From: Sphingomonas insulae
Lineage (GTDB): Bacteria > Pseudomonadota > Alphaproteobacteria > Sphingomonadales > Sphingomonadaceae
Reading direction: 5' to 3'
DNA length: 64,000 nt
NCBI RefSeq assembly: GCF_010450875.1
Contig: NZ_CP048421.1
Location: 128,929 to 192,928, forward strand
Below, one piece after another: positions 44,079 through 53,776 of this stretch. Numbering within the stretch: the stretch's first letter is position 1; every line of letters starts with the position of its first letter. The notes under the pieces were generated by a model. That model did not search any database and was not told the origin of the DNA. It worked only from the letters and a program-made list of their open reading frames with translations. The translations under genes were made by a program, and so were the position numbers.

Positions 44079-44641
44079 GCCCCAGCCTACAGGATCCTGC
44101 CGTCAGACGAAGCAATAATGACGATGACGGTCATAATCGCATCGGCATGAGCGGCAGTGCCTGGATTGGCTGATGTCAGCGCAAAGCCGCTTTGGCCGTC
44201 GATGCCATTGGCGTCTCCCCAGCTTTGCCAAACGCCTTGCGATTGCCGAACACAATCTTTGCGACCGGGTCGATATGCTCGAGCATTGTCCTGCATCACG
44301 CCACGCGGCGCACGCGCCCGTACCGCAGCGTCGGTAAACAAACAGAGAGCCGGGCTGCGACCGCACTGCCAACCGCTATGTGTTCTAACAAGGTTCGAGG
44401 CGTCGATCTTTTGACTAACTTGCGTAGTGGTTTTTGAAAACGGCAAGTCAGTTAAGTGAACCGAAAGGTTTCGTGTATCTCCGTCTTAAAATTGGCAAGC
44501 CTGTGGGTTGCGCGTGCACGGGGCCAGCCGGCCTCTGTCGGGTGACGCCGGGGCCGTTGGCGCGATGTGGCGTGGGTTCGGAATCTATTGTTTTCCGGTT
44601 GCGATGATTCGTGGTGATGTCTCCAGACTTCCACCCTCGAA
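44079..44641. other. non-coding gap
   Basis: 563 bases between the EEP gene start and the terminator region after gcd. Short frames exist but have no protein-like composition. No IS end, tRNA or repeat was recognised. Confidence 0.4.
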
Positions 44642-44696
44642 CCGCCATCATCTTTGATGATGGCGGAATATCCGCGACCAGACGCCAAGAGGCGTC
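44642..44696 (-). terminator. two hairpins at the 3' end of gcd
   Basis: CCGCCATCATC/GATGATGGCGG (44642-44652 and 44656-44666, loop of three) is a perfect 11-bp stem. GACGCC/GGCGTC (44681-44686 and 44691-44696, loop of four) overlaps the gcd stop. No U-run is present, so the pair may act as a transcript end stabiliser or a weak terminator. Confidence 0.5.
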
Positions 44697-47061
44697 AGCT
44701 TCTGGGAAGGGCATAGGCCAGGGTGTAATCCCCATACCGTGTTCCGAGCGCGCCGTGTCCGCCTGCGGTAATGACGACATATTGTCGCCCGTCACGCCCG
44801 CGATAGGTCATCGGGGTTGCCTGCGCGCCCGCCGGCAGCCGCGCTTTCCACACCACCTTGCCGGTAGTGAGATCAAAGGCGCGCAGATATTGGTCGGTCG
44901 TTGCGCCGATGAAGGCAAGCCCGCCCGCGGTGATGATCGAGCCGCCGAGGTTAGGAACGCCCGTCTTGATCGGCACACCCAGATGCGATCCGAACAGCCC
45001 GGTATCACGCGCCGTCCCTAGCACCTTCTTCCAAAGCACCTTGCGCGTGCCGAGGTCGACCGCGGTCAGGTGACCCCAAGGCGGCGCGACGCAGGGCGCA
45101 CCGAAGATGCCGACCCACGCCTTTACTACCGCGACATAGGGCGTGTTGTATTGCGTCTGCAGCTGCGCCTGCATCGCGTTCTCGCCGCCCTGCTTCTGCT
45201 TCATCAGTCCGGCTACGCGCGGATCGTCGCGGCGCATCAGCCACAGCTTGAACGGCATCTCCATCGTGTTAACCGTCATTACCCCGCGCACCGGATCGAC
45301 CGCCGCGCCGCCCCAATCGGTGACACCGTCGAAGGCGGGATGGCCGATGATCGGCTTCAGCCCCATCGGCTGATAGATGCCCGTGCCCTGCGCCCGCCGG
45401 ATGTCGATCCGGCAGAAGAGTTGATCGATCGGCGTCGCCCCCCAGGTGGCGACCTCGGTCGGCGCCGGCGGGGTGAAGCTCGGCATGCCGGTCGAGAAGG
45501 GCTGGGTCGGCGAGACGCGCACGCCCGGCGTCGCGCCGTCGGTGCGTACCGGCCGTTCGGTGATCGCGGCGATCGGCGCGCCGGTTAGGCGGTTGAGGAA
45601 GAACACCTGCCCCATCTTCGTCGTCTGGATCAGCGCCGGGATCACCTGCCCATTGGGCGCGCGATAGTCGAACAGCGACGGGCCGATCGGCAGGTCCATG
45701 TCCCACATGTCGCGATGGACGAGCTGCCGCGTCCAGCGCAGCTTGCCGGTCGCGACGTCGAGCGCGACGATCGACGAGCCGAACCGATCGTCGAATGGCC
45801 GGCGAGAGCCGATCCAGTAATCGGGCGAGGCATTGCCCGTGCCGAGGTAGACGAGGCCGTTGGCGGCATCGGCGGTGATCGCGCCCCAGACGTTGGGCGT
45901 GCCGCGCGTATAGGTCTGCCCCGCGGGCAGCGGCGCGATCGCGTCCGGCGAGCGGCCGACGTCCCACGCCCAGACCGGCGCGCCCGACACCGGATCATAG
46001 GCGCGCACCACGCCCGACGGAATGTCGCGGTTGACGTTGTCGATGATCCGCTCGCCGATGATCAGCCGGTTGTTGACGACGACCGGCGGCGTGGTGCCGA
46101 TCTGATCCGAGGGCTTCGACGTCCCCATATTGGCGCGCAGGTCGATCGCGCCGCCCTGCGCGAAGCTCGGGCAGGGCCGCCCGCTGTCGGCGTCGAGCGC
46201 CACCAGACGCGCGTTGAAGGTCGGCGCGAAGATGCGGTGCGGGCACGGCGTCCCCGCCGGCGCCTCGAAATAGGTGACGCCGCGGCAGACCAGATAATTG
46301 TTGCCGGCGATCGGCGCATCCTCGTGCCAGCTCCACTTGGTCTTGCCGGTGGTGGCGTCGATCGCCTGGACGAAGGAATGCGGCGTGCAGGTGTAGAGCG
46401 TGTCGCCGATATGGATCGGCGTCGCCTCGGAATGATATTCGCGCTTGTGCTCCTGCGTCTCGGCCGCGACCGGCAGGTCGCCGGTGCGCTGCGTCCAGGC
46501 GAGCTCGAGGCGGCCGACGTTCTGTGGCGTAATGTCGGCGAGCGTCGAATAGCGTCGTCCCGACAGGGTCCCCCCATAGTCGCGCCAGTCGCCGTCAGCC
46601 TCTCCCGTTGGCGCGGGCGGGATCGCTGCCGCACGGGCCGCTCCCTGCGCCTCCGCCCCCTCACCGTCAAGAAGCATGCCGCCAACGCTGAGCGCGAGCA
46701 GCACCGCGACGGCGGCGGGCGCGGCGTGGGCGGGCGAGCGCCACGAGCGCGCAGTCCATCCGGTCAGCAATACCAGTAGCAACAGGACGGTCGGCGCGAC
46801 CAGACGCGGCACAAGTTGCAGACCATCGAAACCGACCTCCCAAATCGCCCAGAGGACCGTGCCGACCCAGATGGCGAGGAACAGCCACCGCCCAAGCTGG
46901 GGGCGACGCCCGAGCAACGCGCCGCTGACGACCATCGCGATGCCTGCGACCACATAATAGGGTGATCCACCCAGCGAAATAAGAACGCCGCCGGCGACCG
47001 CGAAAAAGCCACCGAGGACAGCCACGCACCACGCGATCGCCAGTCGGTAGAGCCGAGCCAT
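44695..47061 (-). CDS. gcd: membrane-bound PQQ glucose dehydrogenase
   Basis: 788 aa from the ATG at 47061 with GGGAAC upstream, matching the roughly 796 aa of E. coli Gcd. Five N-terminal membrane segments (up to about 145) precede a PQQ beta-propeller in the periplasm (GRRYSTLADITPQNVGRLELAWTQRTGD, AWDVGRSPD, LGTGNASPDYWIGSRR). It oxidises glucose to gluconolactone and passes electrons to ubiquinone. A shikimate or quinate substrate cannot be excluded. No pqq biosynthesis genes are in the window. The nearby cyo genes could reoxidise the quinol. Confidence 0.92.
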   Translation of the reverse strand: MARLYRLAIAWCVAVLGGFFAVAGGVLISLGGSPYYVVAGIAMVVSGALLGRRPQLGRWLFLAIWVGTVLWAIWEVGFDGLQLVPRLVAPTVLLLLVLLTGWTARSWRSPAHAAPAAVAVLLALSVGGMLLDGEGAEAQGAARAAAIPPAPTGEADGDWRDYGGTLSGRRYSTLADITPQNVGRLELAWTQRTGDLPVAAETQEHKREYHSEATPIHIGDTLYTCTPHSFVQAIDATTGKTKWSWHEDAPIAGNNYLVCRGVTYFEAPAGTPCPHRIFAPTFNARLVALDADSGRPCPSFAQGGAIDLRANMGTSKPSDQIGTTPPVVVNNRLIIGERIIDNVNRDIPSGVVRAYDPVSGAPVWAWDVGRSPDAIAPLPAGQTYTRGTPNVWGAITADAANGLVYLGTGNASPDYWIGSRRPFDDRFGSSIVALDVATGKLRWTRQLVHRDMWDMDLPIGPSLFDYRAPNGQVIPALIQTTKMGQVFFLNRLTGAPIAAITERPVRTDGATPGVRVSPTQPFSTGMPSFTPPAPTEVATWGATPIDQLFCRIDIRRAQGTGIYQPMGLKPIIGHPAFDGVTDWGGAAVDPVRGVMTVNTMEMPFKLWLMRRDDPRVAGLMKQKQGGENAMQAQLQTQYNTPYVAVVKAWVGIFGAPCVAPPWGHLTAVDLGTRKVLWKKVLGTARDTGLFGSHLGVPIKTGVPNLGGSIITAGGLAFIGATTDQYLRAFDLTTGKVVWKARLPAGAQATPMTYRGRDGRQYVVITAGGHGALGTRYGDYTLAYALPRS

Positions 47062-47282
47062 TGCTGTTCCCTTTCGAAACGTTGCTCGCTCAACGCTTGG
47101 AAGCAATGAAGTTTCAGGTCGGTCGACCTTCTCGCCCCTACGCCGACCCAGAGCTTTTCCAAACGAGATCACGGACCGACTGCGCGAAGCCTTGGCCTGC
47201 GAGATCACCTTCAGTCACGCGACTAACGCTCAAACAGCCGGCTCCGGAACTCAAGCCGTGAAGGAATGCCCGATGCGGACGA

Positions 47283-48191
47283 TCAACCAGCTTTGGTTGG
47301 CGGCTCGCCAGTGGCCGCTCGTGCCTGCCCTCCCTGCCCCGGTCGCATGATCGACAAAGATTCCTTGAACGTCAGCGTGCGGTAAGGGAACGGGATTTCC
47401 ATCCCGGCATCATCCAGTGCCCGCTTGATCGCACGCACCACTTCGTCGCGTGATAGATGCGCGTCGACCGGCTTTGAACCCGCCCACCAGCGTATGAGGA
47501 AGTTGATCGAGCTATCACCAAACTCCTTGGCATAGACTTCGACCGGGCGGTCATCCTGCACATGCTCGGCCGCAGCGACCGCATCATGAATGACTTTCCG
47601 GGCAGCGTCCAAGTCGACGTCATAGGCAACGCCGACCTCGACCTCGTGACGTCGCTGCTGGCTTTGCGTGACGACCTCGACGGGGTTCTTGAACAGATAG
47701 GCGTTCGGCACGACGACGAGTTCGTTGCTCAGATGACGCAGATGGGTGTCGCGAAGGCTGATCATCTCGATCCGTCCCTCGACATCCTGGCAACGGATAA
47801 AATCCCCGATCCGCATCTGCTTGCGAAGCATGATGAGCACGCCCGCGAGAAAGTTCTCGAAAATATCCTTGAATGCGAAGCCGACCGCCACCGAGCCGAG
47901 GCCGAGCACCGCGAGGATGTTGGCAGGCGTCACGCCGGGCAAGACGATCGACATGGCGATCAATATGCCCAGAACCCAGATCGTCACGCCCACCAGCGTT
48001 TCGACCAAATTGACCAGGCTGCCGCGCAGATCGGTATGCGAAAGCAGGCGCTCGGCGATACGCCGCGCCGACTTTGCGACGAAGAAGGTGGCTACGAGCA
48101 GCAGCAGCGCGATCCCGAGTTGCGGGAGAATGCGAACGAACTCGGTGCCCATGTCACGGATACGGCGGACGAGGATGGCGACGATATCCAT
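47283..48191 (-). CDS. MscS-type mechanosensitive channel (second copy)
   Basis: 302 aa from the ATG at 48191. Membrane segments 1-100, then pore region (VTPANILAVLGLGSVAVGFAFKDIFENFLAGVLIMLRKQMRIGD) and beta domain (VEGRIEMISLRDTHLRHLSNELVVVPNAYLF). It shares the core with the 39.6 kb copy but is clearly diverged. It stands alone, divergent from the DUF202 gene. Confidence 0.92.
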   Translation of the reverse strand: MDIVAILVRRIRDMGTEFVRILPQLGIALLLLVATFFVAKSARRIAERLLSHTDLRGSLVNLVETLVGVTIWVLGILIAMSIVLPGVTPANILAVLGLGSVAVGFAFKDIFENFLAGVLIMLRKQMRIGDFIRCQDVEGRIEMISLRDTHLRHLSNELVVVPNAYLFKNPVEVVTQSQQRRHEVEVGVAYDVDLDAARKVIHDAVAAAEHVQDDRPVEVYAKEFGDSSINFLIRWWAGSKPVDAHLSRDEVVRAIKRALDDAGMEIPFPYRTLTFKESLSIMRPGQGGQARAATGEPPTKAG

Positions 48192-48347
48192 GTGGCGATG
48201 ATACCCCTTTCCGCCGGCAAGATGCAAAGGATCGATCGAGCGTATCGGTGCAACGCGTACGATGCGCTACGGGACAGTAGCTGCCTGACGCATGCGTGAA
48301 TTTGGAAAGGCGTTTGCCGAGCTTGGCGACATCTTTCATGAAGAGCC

Positions 48348-48728
48348 ATGCCGAATGAGGACAAAATCGCTCGAACCGACCTCGCCGAGGATCGTACCGA
48401 TCTCGCGGAAGATCGCACGTTGCTGGCCAATGAGCGGACATTCAGCGGCTGGGCTCGCACAGCCACGGCCTGCATCGGCATTGGCCTTGGCTTTAGCGCG
48501 TTGTTCAAACCGGTCGAGCCAACGTGGGTGGCAAAGTCGATTGCCACGCTGTTCATCCTGCTCGGCATTTTCCTCGTGATCGCAGCGGAACGGCGCGCCC
48601 GTGGTCTGCACGAACGGCTGACGGCGCATCACGTCAACGGCGTGACCACCATCAATTTCAGGGTCATGGCGGCCGCGATTTCGATCGGTGCGGTCGCGCT
48701 CATCGTTGCAATCTGGCAGTTGACATGA
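48348..48728 (+). CDS. DUF202 (YidH-like) small membrane protein
   Basis: 126 aa. The N-terminal segment carries the DUF202 signature (RTLLANERTFSGWARTATACIGIGLG), preceded by a tandem LAEDRTDLAEDRT. Three membrane segments follow (about 40-55, 62-80 and 105-123). The family has no known activity. The SLC13 gene begins 61 bases downstream. Confidence 0.88.
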   Translation: MPNEDKIARTDLAEDRTDLAEDRTLLANERTFSGWARTATACIGIGLGFSALFKPVEPTWVAKSIATLFILLGIFLVIAAERRARGLHERLTAHHVNGVTTINFRVMAAAISIGAVALIVAIWQLT

Positions 48729-48789
48729 CCGACGAGCAGCGACGGTGCAGCACGTGGCGCGAAGCCTGCCTCAAGGATGGTGCGGGGCG

Positions 48790-50586
48790 ATGATTGATTC
48801 ACCCTCCCCCCATGCGATCGCGGCCATGCTGGTCACGGTGGCGATGTTCTACGGTTTCGCCTCGGGGCGCCTGAAGGTCGAGATCATCTCGCTGCTGACG
48901 ATCAGCGTCATCGCGCTTGGCCTCTACTCCTTTCCGCTGCCGGGTGAGCGGCCTACGGATGGTTTGAAGCTCGCCTTCGAAGGCTTTGGTCATTACGCCC
49001 TGATAACAATCTGTGCGTTGATGGTGATGGGGCGAGGACTGGTGGCAACCGGCGCGCTCGATCCGGCGGCGCGTCTGCTGACCCGTTTGTGGCGCTTCAA
49101 TCGCCCTATTGGCTTCCTCACCACGCTCGTGCTGGCGATGCTGATGAGCATGATGGTCAACGACACGCCCGTTCTCGTCCTGCTGTTGCCGATCATGGTT
49201 GCGCTGGCGTCGCGGGGCGGCATGGCTGCTTCGCGCACGCTCATCCCGATCAACAGCGCGGTCCTGATCGGCGGTATGTCGACCACGATCGGGACCTCCA
49301 CCAATCTTCTGGTCGTCTCCATCGCGACCGACCTCGGCATGCGGCCGATGGGCGTCTTCTACTTCACGCCGCTGGTCGTCATCGCCGCGCTGGTCGCCCT
49401 GCCCTTCATCTGGCTGGTGATGCCGCGGCTGCTGCCCGACAATTCAATAGAGACCGGCCATGCACCGCGCCGCTTCTACGCATCGCTTCGACTTGGCTCG
49501 CGCTCGCCGGTGCTCGGACAGACGGTTGCGACGTTCCTTGCACGTACGGCGCCCCAGGTTGAACTCGTCGGTGCTTCCAAGATGCCCGCCGTCGTCGACG
49601 ATCGTGTTGCGGTGCTCGCGCCACATGAGGCTCTGGAGGACGCGATGCGGGTGCTTGGAGCAACGAGCGCGCCGGTCGCCTTGCTGAACCGGGTTCAGGC
49701 CGCGTCCCGTCGGACCGGTGAGGATCTGGCGGTGGTGGAAGTGTCGATCGGAGCCGACTCGACGCTCATCGGCACACGGATCGAGACATCGGGCCTCGCC
49801 GATGCCCACGACGTGGCGGTCCTTGGCGTCCATCATGCGCGGGCATCCTGGACGTGGCATGGCGACACGATAGCGGACGCGTCCTTAGGCGAGGGCGACA
49901 TCCTCCTTGTGACCGGCACGATGGCCGACATCACAGCGCTTGCCCGTTCCGAAAGCCTGCTGATGCTGGACGGTGCCAAAGAGGTGCCGCGGACCTCCAA
50001 GGCATCGCTGGCGCTCGCGATCATGGCCGGCTCCGTTGGCCTGGCCAGCGTCGGGCTGCTGCCGATCGCCATATCGGCTCTGGCCGGCGCTATCCTGATG
50101 TTCCTCACGGGATGCGTGCGGTTCGACAAAGTCGGTCGCGCACTCTCGGCCAAGGTCATCGTGCTCGTCGCGGCCAGTATCGCGATCGGCCGGGTCATTC
50201 TGGAAAGCGGTGCGGCCGAATGGCTTGGCCAGCTGATCGCGCTGGGGCTGCATCATCTGCCCGCGGGCGGCGCGCTCGCCGCGGTCATGGTGTTCGTGAC
50301 GATCCTGACGAACTTTGCCTCGAACACGACCGCCGCGGCGGTCGGCACGCCCATTGCCTTCAGCCTGGCGGAGAAGCTCGCCATCCCGGTCGAGCCTCTG
50401 GTCCTCGCCGTATTGTTCGGCTGCAACCTCTGCTACGCGACGCCCGTCGCCTACCAGACGAACATGCTGATCATGACGGCTGGCGACTATAAATTCGGCG
50501 ATTACACACGAACCGGCATACCGCTGGTGCTCATCATGATCGTCACCTTGTCCGCCTTGCTCGTCTTCAAATATGGATTGTACTGA
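48790..50586 (+). CDS. SLC13-family permease (second copy)
   Basis: 598 aa from the ATG at 48790. It has the two membrane halves and the RCK-like middle of the 592-aa permease (VLIGGMSTTIGTSTNLLVV near 155; TPVAYQTNMLIMTAGDYKFGDYTRTG near 560). The NxTxNxLV-type motif marks the SLC13/DASS group. It is related to but clearly distinct from the 36.2 kb gene. The anion substrate is unknown. Confidence 0.88.
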   Translation: MIDSPSPHAIAAMLVTVAMFYGFASGRLKVEIISLLTISVIALGLYSFPLPGERPTDGLKLAFEGFGHYALITICALMVMGRGLVATGALDPAARLLTRLWRFNRPIGFLTTLVLAMLMSMMVNDTPVLVLLLPIMVALASRGGMAASRTLIPINSAVLIGGMSTTIGTSTNLLVVSIATDLGMRPMGVFYFTPLVVIAALVALPFIWLVMPRLLPDNSIETGHAPRRFYASLRLGSRSPVLGQTVATFLARTAPQVELVGASKMPAVVDDRVAVLAPHEALEDAMRVLGATSAPVALLNRVQAASRRTGEDLAVVEVSIGADSTLIGTRIETSGLADAHDVAVLGVHHARASWTWHGDTIADASLGEGDILLVTGTMADITALARSESLLMLDGAKEVPRTSKASLALAIMAGSVGLASVGLLPIAISALAGAILMFLTGCVRFDKVGRALSAKVIVLVAASIAIGRVILESGAAEWLGQLIALGLHHLPAGGALAAVMVFVTILTNFASNTTAAAVGTPIAFSLAEKLAIPVEPLVLAVLFGCNLCYATPVAYQTNMLIMTAGDYKFGDYTRTGIPLVLIMIVTLSALLVFKYGLY

Positions 50587-50627
50587 ACGATGTTTTCGCT
50601 GATCCCGAGCCTCCCGAATGATGCCGC

Positions 50628-52559
50628 GTGAGAAGCTGGTGGATCGCCGTTTCGGCCCTTCTGGCCGGGTGCTCGTCGACTGACGTCAATCCTCTGATCG
50701 CTTCCTCGCCCGATGGACAGGTCGAGATCATGGCGGGGCGCTTTCGCGGCGGCAGCCTTGCCATACGCATACGCCACCACGGCAAGGACGTGATCGCGCC
50801 ATCACCGGTTGGCCTCACGCTCGCGGACGAGCCGCTCAAACGCATGCGGATCGAGCAATCGCGACGCCCAGGCGACCGATCCGCCCAGGCCTATCACGAG
50901 TTGACGATCGCGGCGCGCGAGACTGAGGGTAGCAGGCGAGCGCTCCTGCTCCACCTGCGTGCCTATGATACCGGCGCCGCTTTCCGTATCGAGTTGCCAA
51001 GGACCGGATCGTTGCACGCGCTTCGGCTTGCCGGTGAGACGACGGCGCTGCGCTTCCCACGCGACTATCGATGCCTTGCAGTGCCGCACGACAAATATCT
51101 CAATTCGCATGAGGGCGATTACGCGCCCGTCCGCGCCAGTACCCTCCGCCCTGCTGCGCTGTACGATCTTCCACTCAGCTGCCGCACCGGCCAAAGGAAC
51201 GAGGCGATCGCCCTCACCGAAAGCGACGTCGAAAATTATCCCGGCGCGTACCTGGTCAAGTCGAAGGCGCTGGGGGTCGCGTTTAGGCTCACACCCCTAC
51301 CGGCCAACGATACCCTTGCCGCCGTTCTGCCGGCGACGGATGCGGCCCTTCGTACACCATGGCGCGTGGTGATGATCGCGGATCGTCCCGAAAGGCTGAT
51401 CGAGAACGAGCTGGTGCAGCAGCTTGCCTCGCCCCCGCGTATCGGCGAAGCGCAATGGGTCAGGCCGGGCAAGGCCGCTTGGGCGTGGTGGTCGGGTATC
51501 AAGGCCTACGGCGTCCCAAATGCCGGATTCAATAACCCAACCTACCAGCATTATGTCGACTTTGCCTCGCGGTTCGGCCTGCCCTATTTCGTGATCGATT
51601 GGGGCTGGGCCGCGCGGCCGCGCGGCGACAAGGCATTGGCGGACGTAACCCGCTTCCGCTCCGGCGTCGATATCCCGGCGCTCTCCCGCTACGCCGCGGC
51701 GCGCGGCGTACGTCTGTGGCTATGGACGAACTGGGACGCCATCGGGCCGGACATGGACCGGGTGTTCGCACTATATCAGTCATGGGGCATCGCCGGGATC
51801 AAGGTCGACTATGTCTACCGGCAGGATCAGGTCGCGATCGCTTATTATCACCGACTCCTTGCGGCGGCCGCGCGGCACCGGCTGATGGTCAATATCCACG
51901 GCGCGCCGGTACCGCGCGGGCTGGAGCACACCTATCCCAACCTGCTGACGCAGGAAGGCGTGATGGGGGCCGAGTATAACAAGTGGAGCCGAAAGGTGAC
52001 GGCCGGTGCCAACGTCCGTCTCGCGTACAGTCGCGCGACGATTGGACCGATGGACTATACCCCCGGCGGCTTTCGCAATGTCACTTCGAAGGCGTTCAAG
52101 CCCCGCCACGTCCTGCCCGAGGTGATGACCACGCGTGCACAGCAGCTTGCCATGTTCGTGGTCTATCCCAGTCCGCTGCAATCGTTGGCGGACGCACCGC
52201 AAGCCTATCTGGACCAGCAAGGCAGGCCGCAGGCGGGGGCAAACTTCCTGCGGCTGGTGCCGGCGGTGTGGGACGAGACGCGTGGCGTAGCGGGCGAATG
52301 GGGTCAATGGATTGCAGTCGCCCGGCGCAGCGGCAAGCGCTGGTTCGTCGGGGTGATGAACGACGAACGATCACGTACGGTCACGCTCCCGCTCGGTTTC
52401 CTGTCCGAAGGGCGATGGAAGCTGCATGCCTTGATAGACGGCGCGAGGCCACCAATCCTAGACGGGCGCGGTGGTACGTTGCGCGCTGGTACCAGCCTGC
52501 GGGTGCCACTGGCAGCAAGCGGCGGGGCGGTGCTTGTTCTTGATCCTGAAGGCTCCTGA
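50628..52559 (+). CDS. glycoside hydrolase family 97 lipoprotein
   Basis: 643 aa from a GTG. A lipobox (SALLAGC) gives a lipid anchor. An N-terminal beta-domain is followed by a catalytic (beta/alpha)8 barrel (WAWWSGIKAYG, YFVIDWGWA, GIKVDYVYRQDQ, HGAPVPRGLEHTYPNLLTQEG, MGAEYNKW) and a C-terminal beta-sandwich. The Asp in KVDY is where retaining GH97 enzymes carry the nucleophile, so retaining alpha-galactosidase-type activity is more likely than SusB-type inverting. It is a lone gene, convergent with the K+ channel 17 bases away. It has no TonB receptor or regulator beside it. Confidence 0.9.
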   Translation: MRSWWIAVSALLAGCSSTDVNPLIASSPDGQVEIMAGRFRGGSLAIRIRHHGKDVIAPSPVGLTLADEPLKRMRIEQSRRPGDRSAQAYHELTIAARETEGSRRALLLHLRAYDTGAAFRIELPRTGSLHALRLAGETTALRFPRDYRCLAVPHDKYLNSHEGDYAPVRASTLRPAALYDLPLSCRTGQRNEAIALTESDVENYPGAYLVKSKALGVAFRLTPLPANDTLAAVLPATDAALRTPWRVVMIADRPERLIENELVQQLASPPRIGEAQWVRPGKAAWAWWSGIKAYGVPNAGFNNPTYQHYVDFASRFGLPYFVIDWGWAARPRGDKALADVTRFRSGVDIPALSRYAAARGVRLWLWTNWDAIGPDMDRVFALYQSWGIAGIKVDYVYRQDQVAIAYYHRLLAAAARHRLMVNIHGAPVPRGLEHTYPNLLTQEGVMGAEYNKWSRKVTAGANVRLAYSRATIGPMDYTPGGFRNVTSKAFKPRHVLPEVMTTRAQQLAMFVVYPSPLQSLADAPQAYLDQQGRPQAGANFLRLVPAVWDETRGVAGEWGQWIAVARRSGKRWFVGVMNDERSRTVTLPLGFLSEGRWKLHALIDGARPPILDGRGGTLRAGTSLRVPLAASGGAVLVLDPEGS

Positions 52560-52576
52560 GACCGCAAAGGGGCAGA

Positions 52577-53605
52577 TCACGGACCGTCCTGCGGCAACAC
52601 CTCGATGATGATATCGCCCTTTTCGACGATGGCGGCATCCTCCCAGAAGCCGATGGCGCGACCGCTGCGATAGAGGCGCAGCCCTTGCCCGGGCCGCAGG
52701 TCTCGAAGGGGCAAACCGACATCCGAAGCAATGGCCACCCGCTCATGCAGGGCGATGCGGCCGTGCGACGTGACCAGATCCGAGACATAATCGGCGATAT
52801 GGGCGCCCCGGCTTGCCCCCGCGAGCAATTGCCCGCCAAAGCTGGTGGGGTTGACGATGACCGTTGCCCCGGCATCGCTCGCCAGCACCTCGTTTTCCGT
52901 CGCTTGGATCGCCACCGCGACCGGCACATGCGTGGCAAGCCGCCGGGCCGTGAGCGCGATCAACACCGCTGTATCGTCACGCCCCGGCGTAACGATAAGC
53001 GAGCGAGCCCGCTCGATCCCTGCCGCCGTCAGAACGGCGTTGTGCGTGGCATCGCCATGAACGGTGGCAAGGTCCTGGGCGATCGCCTCCTCGAGCGCGG
53101 TTTCTGACTGATCCACCACGACAATCTCTCCCGGCGGGCATCCGCGTCGAACCAGCTCATCCGCCGCCTCCCGCCCGGTCGCCCCGAAGCCGCAGATGAT
53201 CGTGTGGCCGTTCAATCGCCGTTGGATGGCCGCCATGCGCCAACGCTCCCAAGTATTGCGGAGAAGAAAACTATAGGCCGATCCCAGGAAGATCAGCCAG
53301 ACGAAGACACGCACCGGCGTGACCACGAATGTGTCGAACATCCGGGCACGGTCGGTCACCGGAACGATGTCACCATAACCGACGGTCGTGACGGTGATCA
53401 TGGTGAAATAGACCACGTCCAGGAACGACACCACGCCGTCCACATTGTCGCGCAGGCCGGCGCGGTCGAACCAATGCCCTGCCAGAGCGATGCCCACCAG
53501 CGCGAGCGCAGCCGCAATCCTCGCGAGCAAGGTCGTCGACGGCGACACGACGCTTCGACGGTAAAATCGCGGTGCCTTGCGCGGACCGGGCTTCGGTGAC
53601 GTCAT
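52577..53605 (-). CDS. potassium channel with TrkA-N (RCK) domain
   Basis: 342 aa from the ATG at 53605. Two membrane segments flank the selectivity filter TTVGYGD (about 73-79). Then a Rossmann RCK domain (GHTIICGFGATGREAADELVRRG) binds NAD or nucleotide, and a C-terminal TrkA-C part. It likely passes K+ and is gated by ligands. It is divergent from nhaA by 171 bases. Confidence 0.92.
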   Translation of the reverse strand: MTSPKPGPRKAPRFYRRSVVSPSTTLLARIAAALALVGIALAGHWFDRAGLRDNVDGVVSFLDVVYFTMITVTTVGYGDIVPVTDRARMFDTFVVTPVRVFVWLIFLGSAYSFLLRNTWERWRMAAIQRRLNGHTIICGFGATGREAADELVRRGCPPGEIVVVDQSETALEEAIAQDLATVHGDATHNAVLTAAGIERARSLIVTPGRDDTAVLIALTARRLATHVPVAVAIQATENEVLASDAGATVIVNPTSFGGQLLAGASRGAHIADYVSDLVTSHGRIALHERVAIASDVGLPLRDLRPGQGLRLYRSGRAIGFWEDAAIVEKGDIIIEVLPQDGP

Positions 53606-53776
53606 GCGCTTCGCTCTAGACGAGCATCCTGCAATTGTCGCCGCGACCAACGGCATCTGCGACTTGCCCCGTTTAGCCATGCATGAAATAGAACGACGAG
53701 GGTGTCAGATCGAAGATCGGGCAGGTTGATGCGCTGGTCGGGCCGCCAGCGCGCATGTTGACGCCCGAGGTCCCTC

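Noticed and set aside
44079..44446. Transposase remnant before the EEP gene
   Set aside because: Short frames on both strands lack any transposase motif, and no terminal repeats or target duplications were found.
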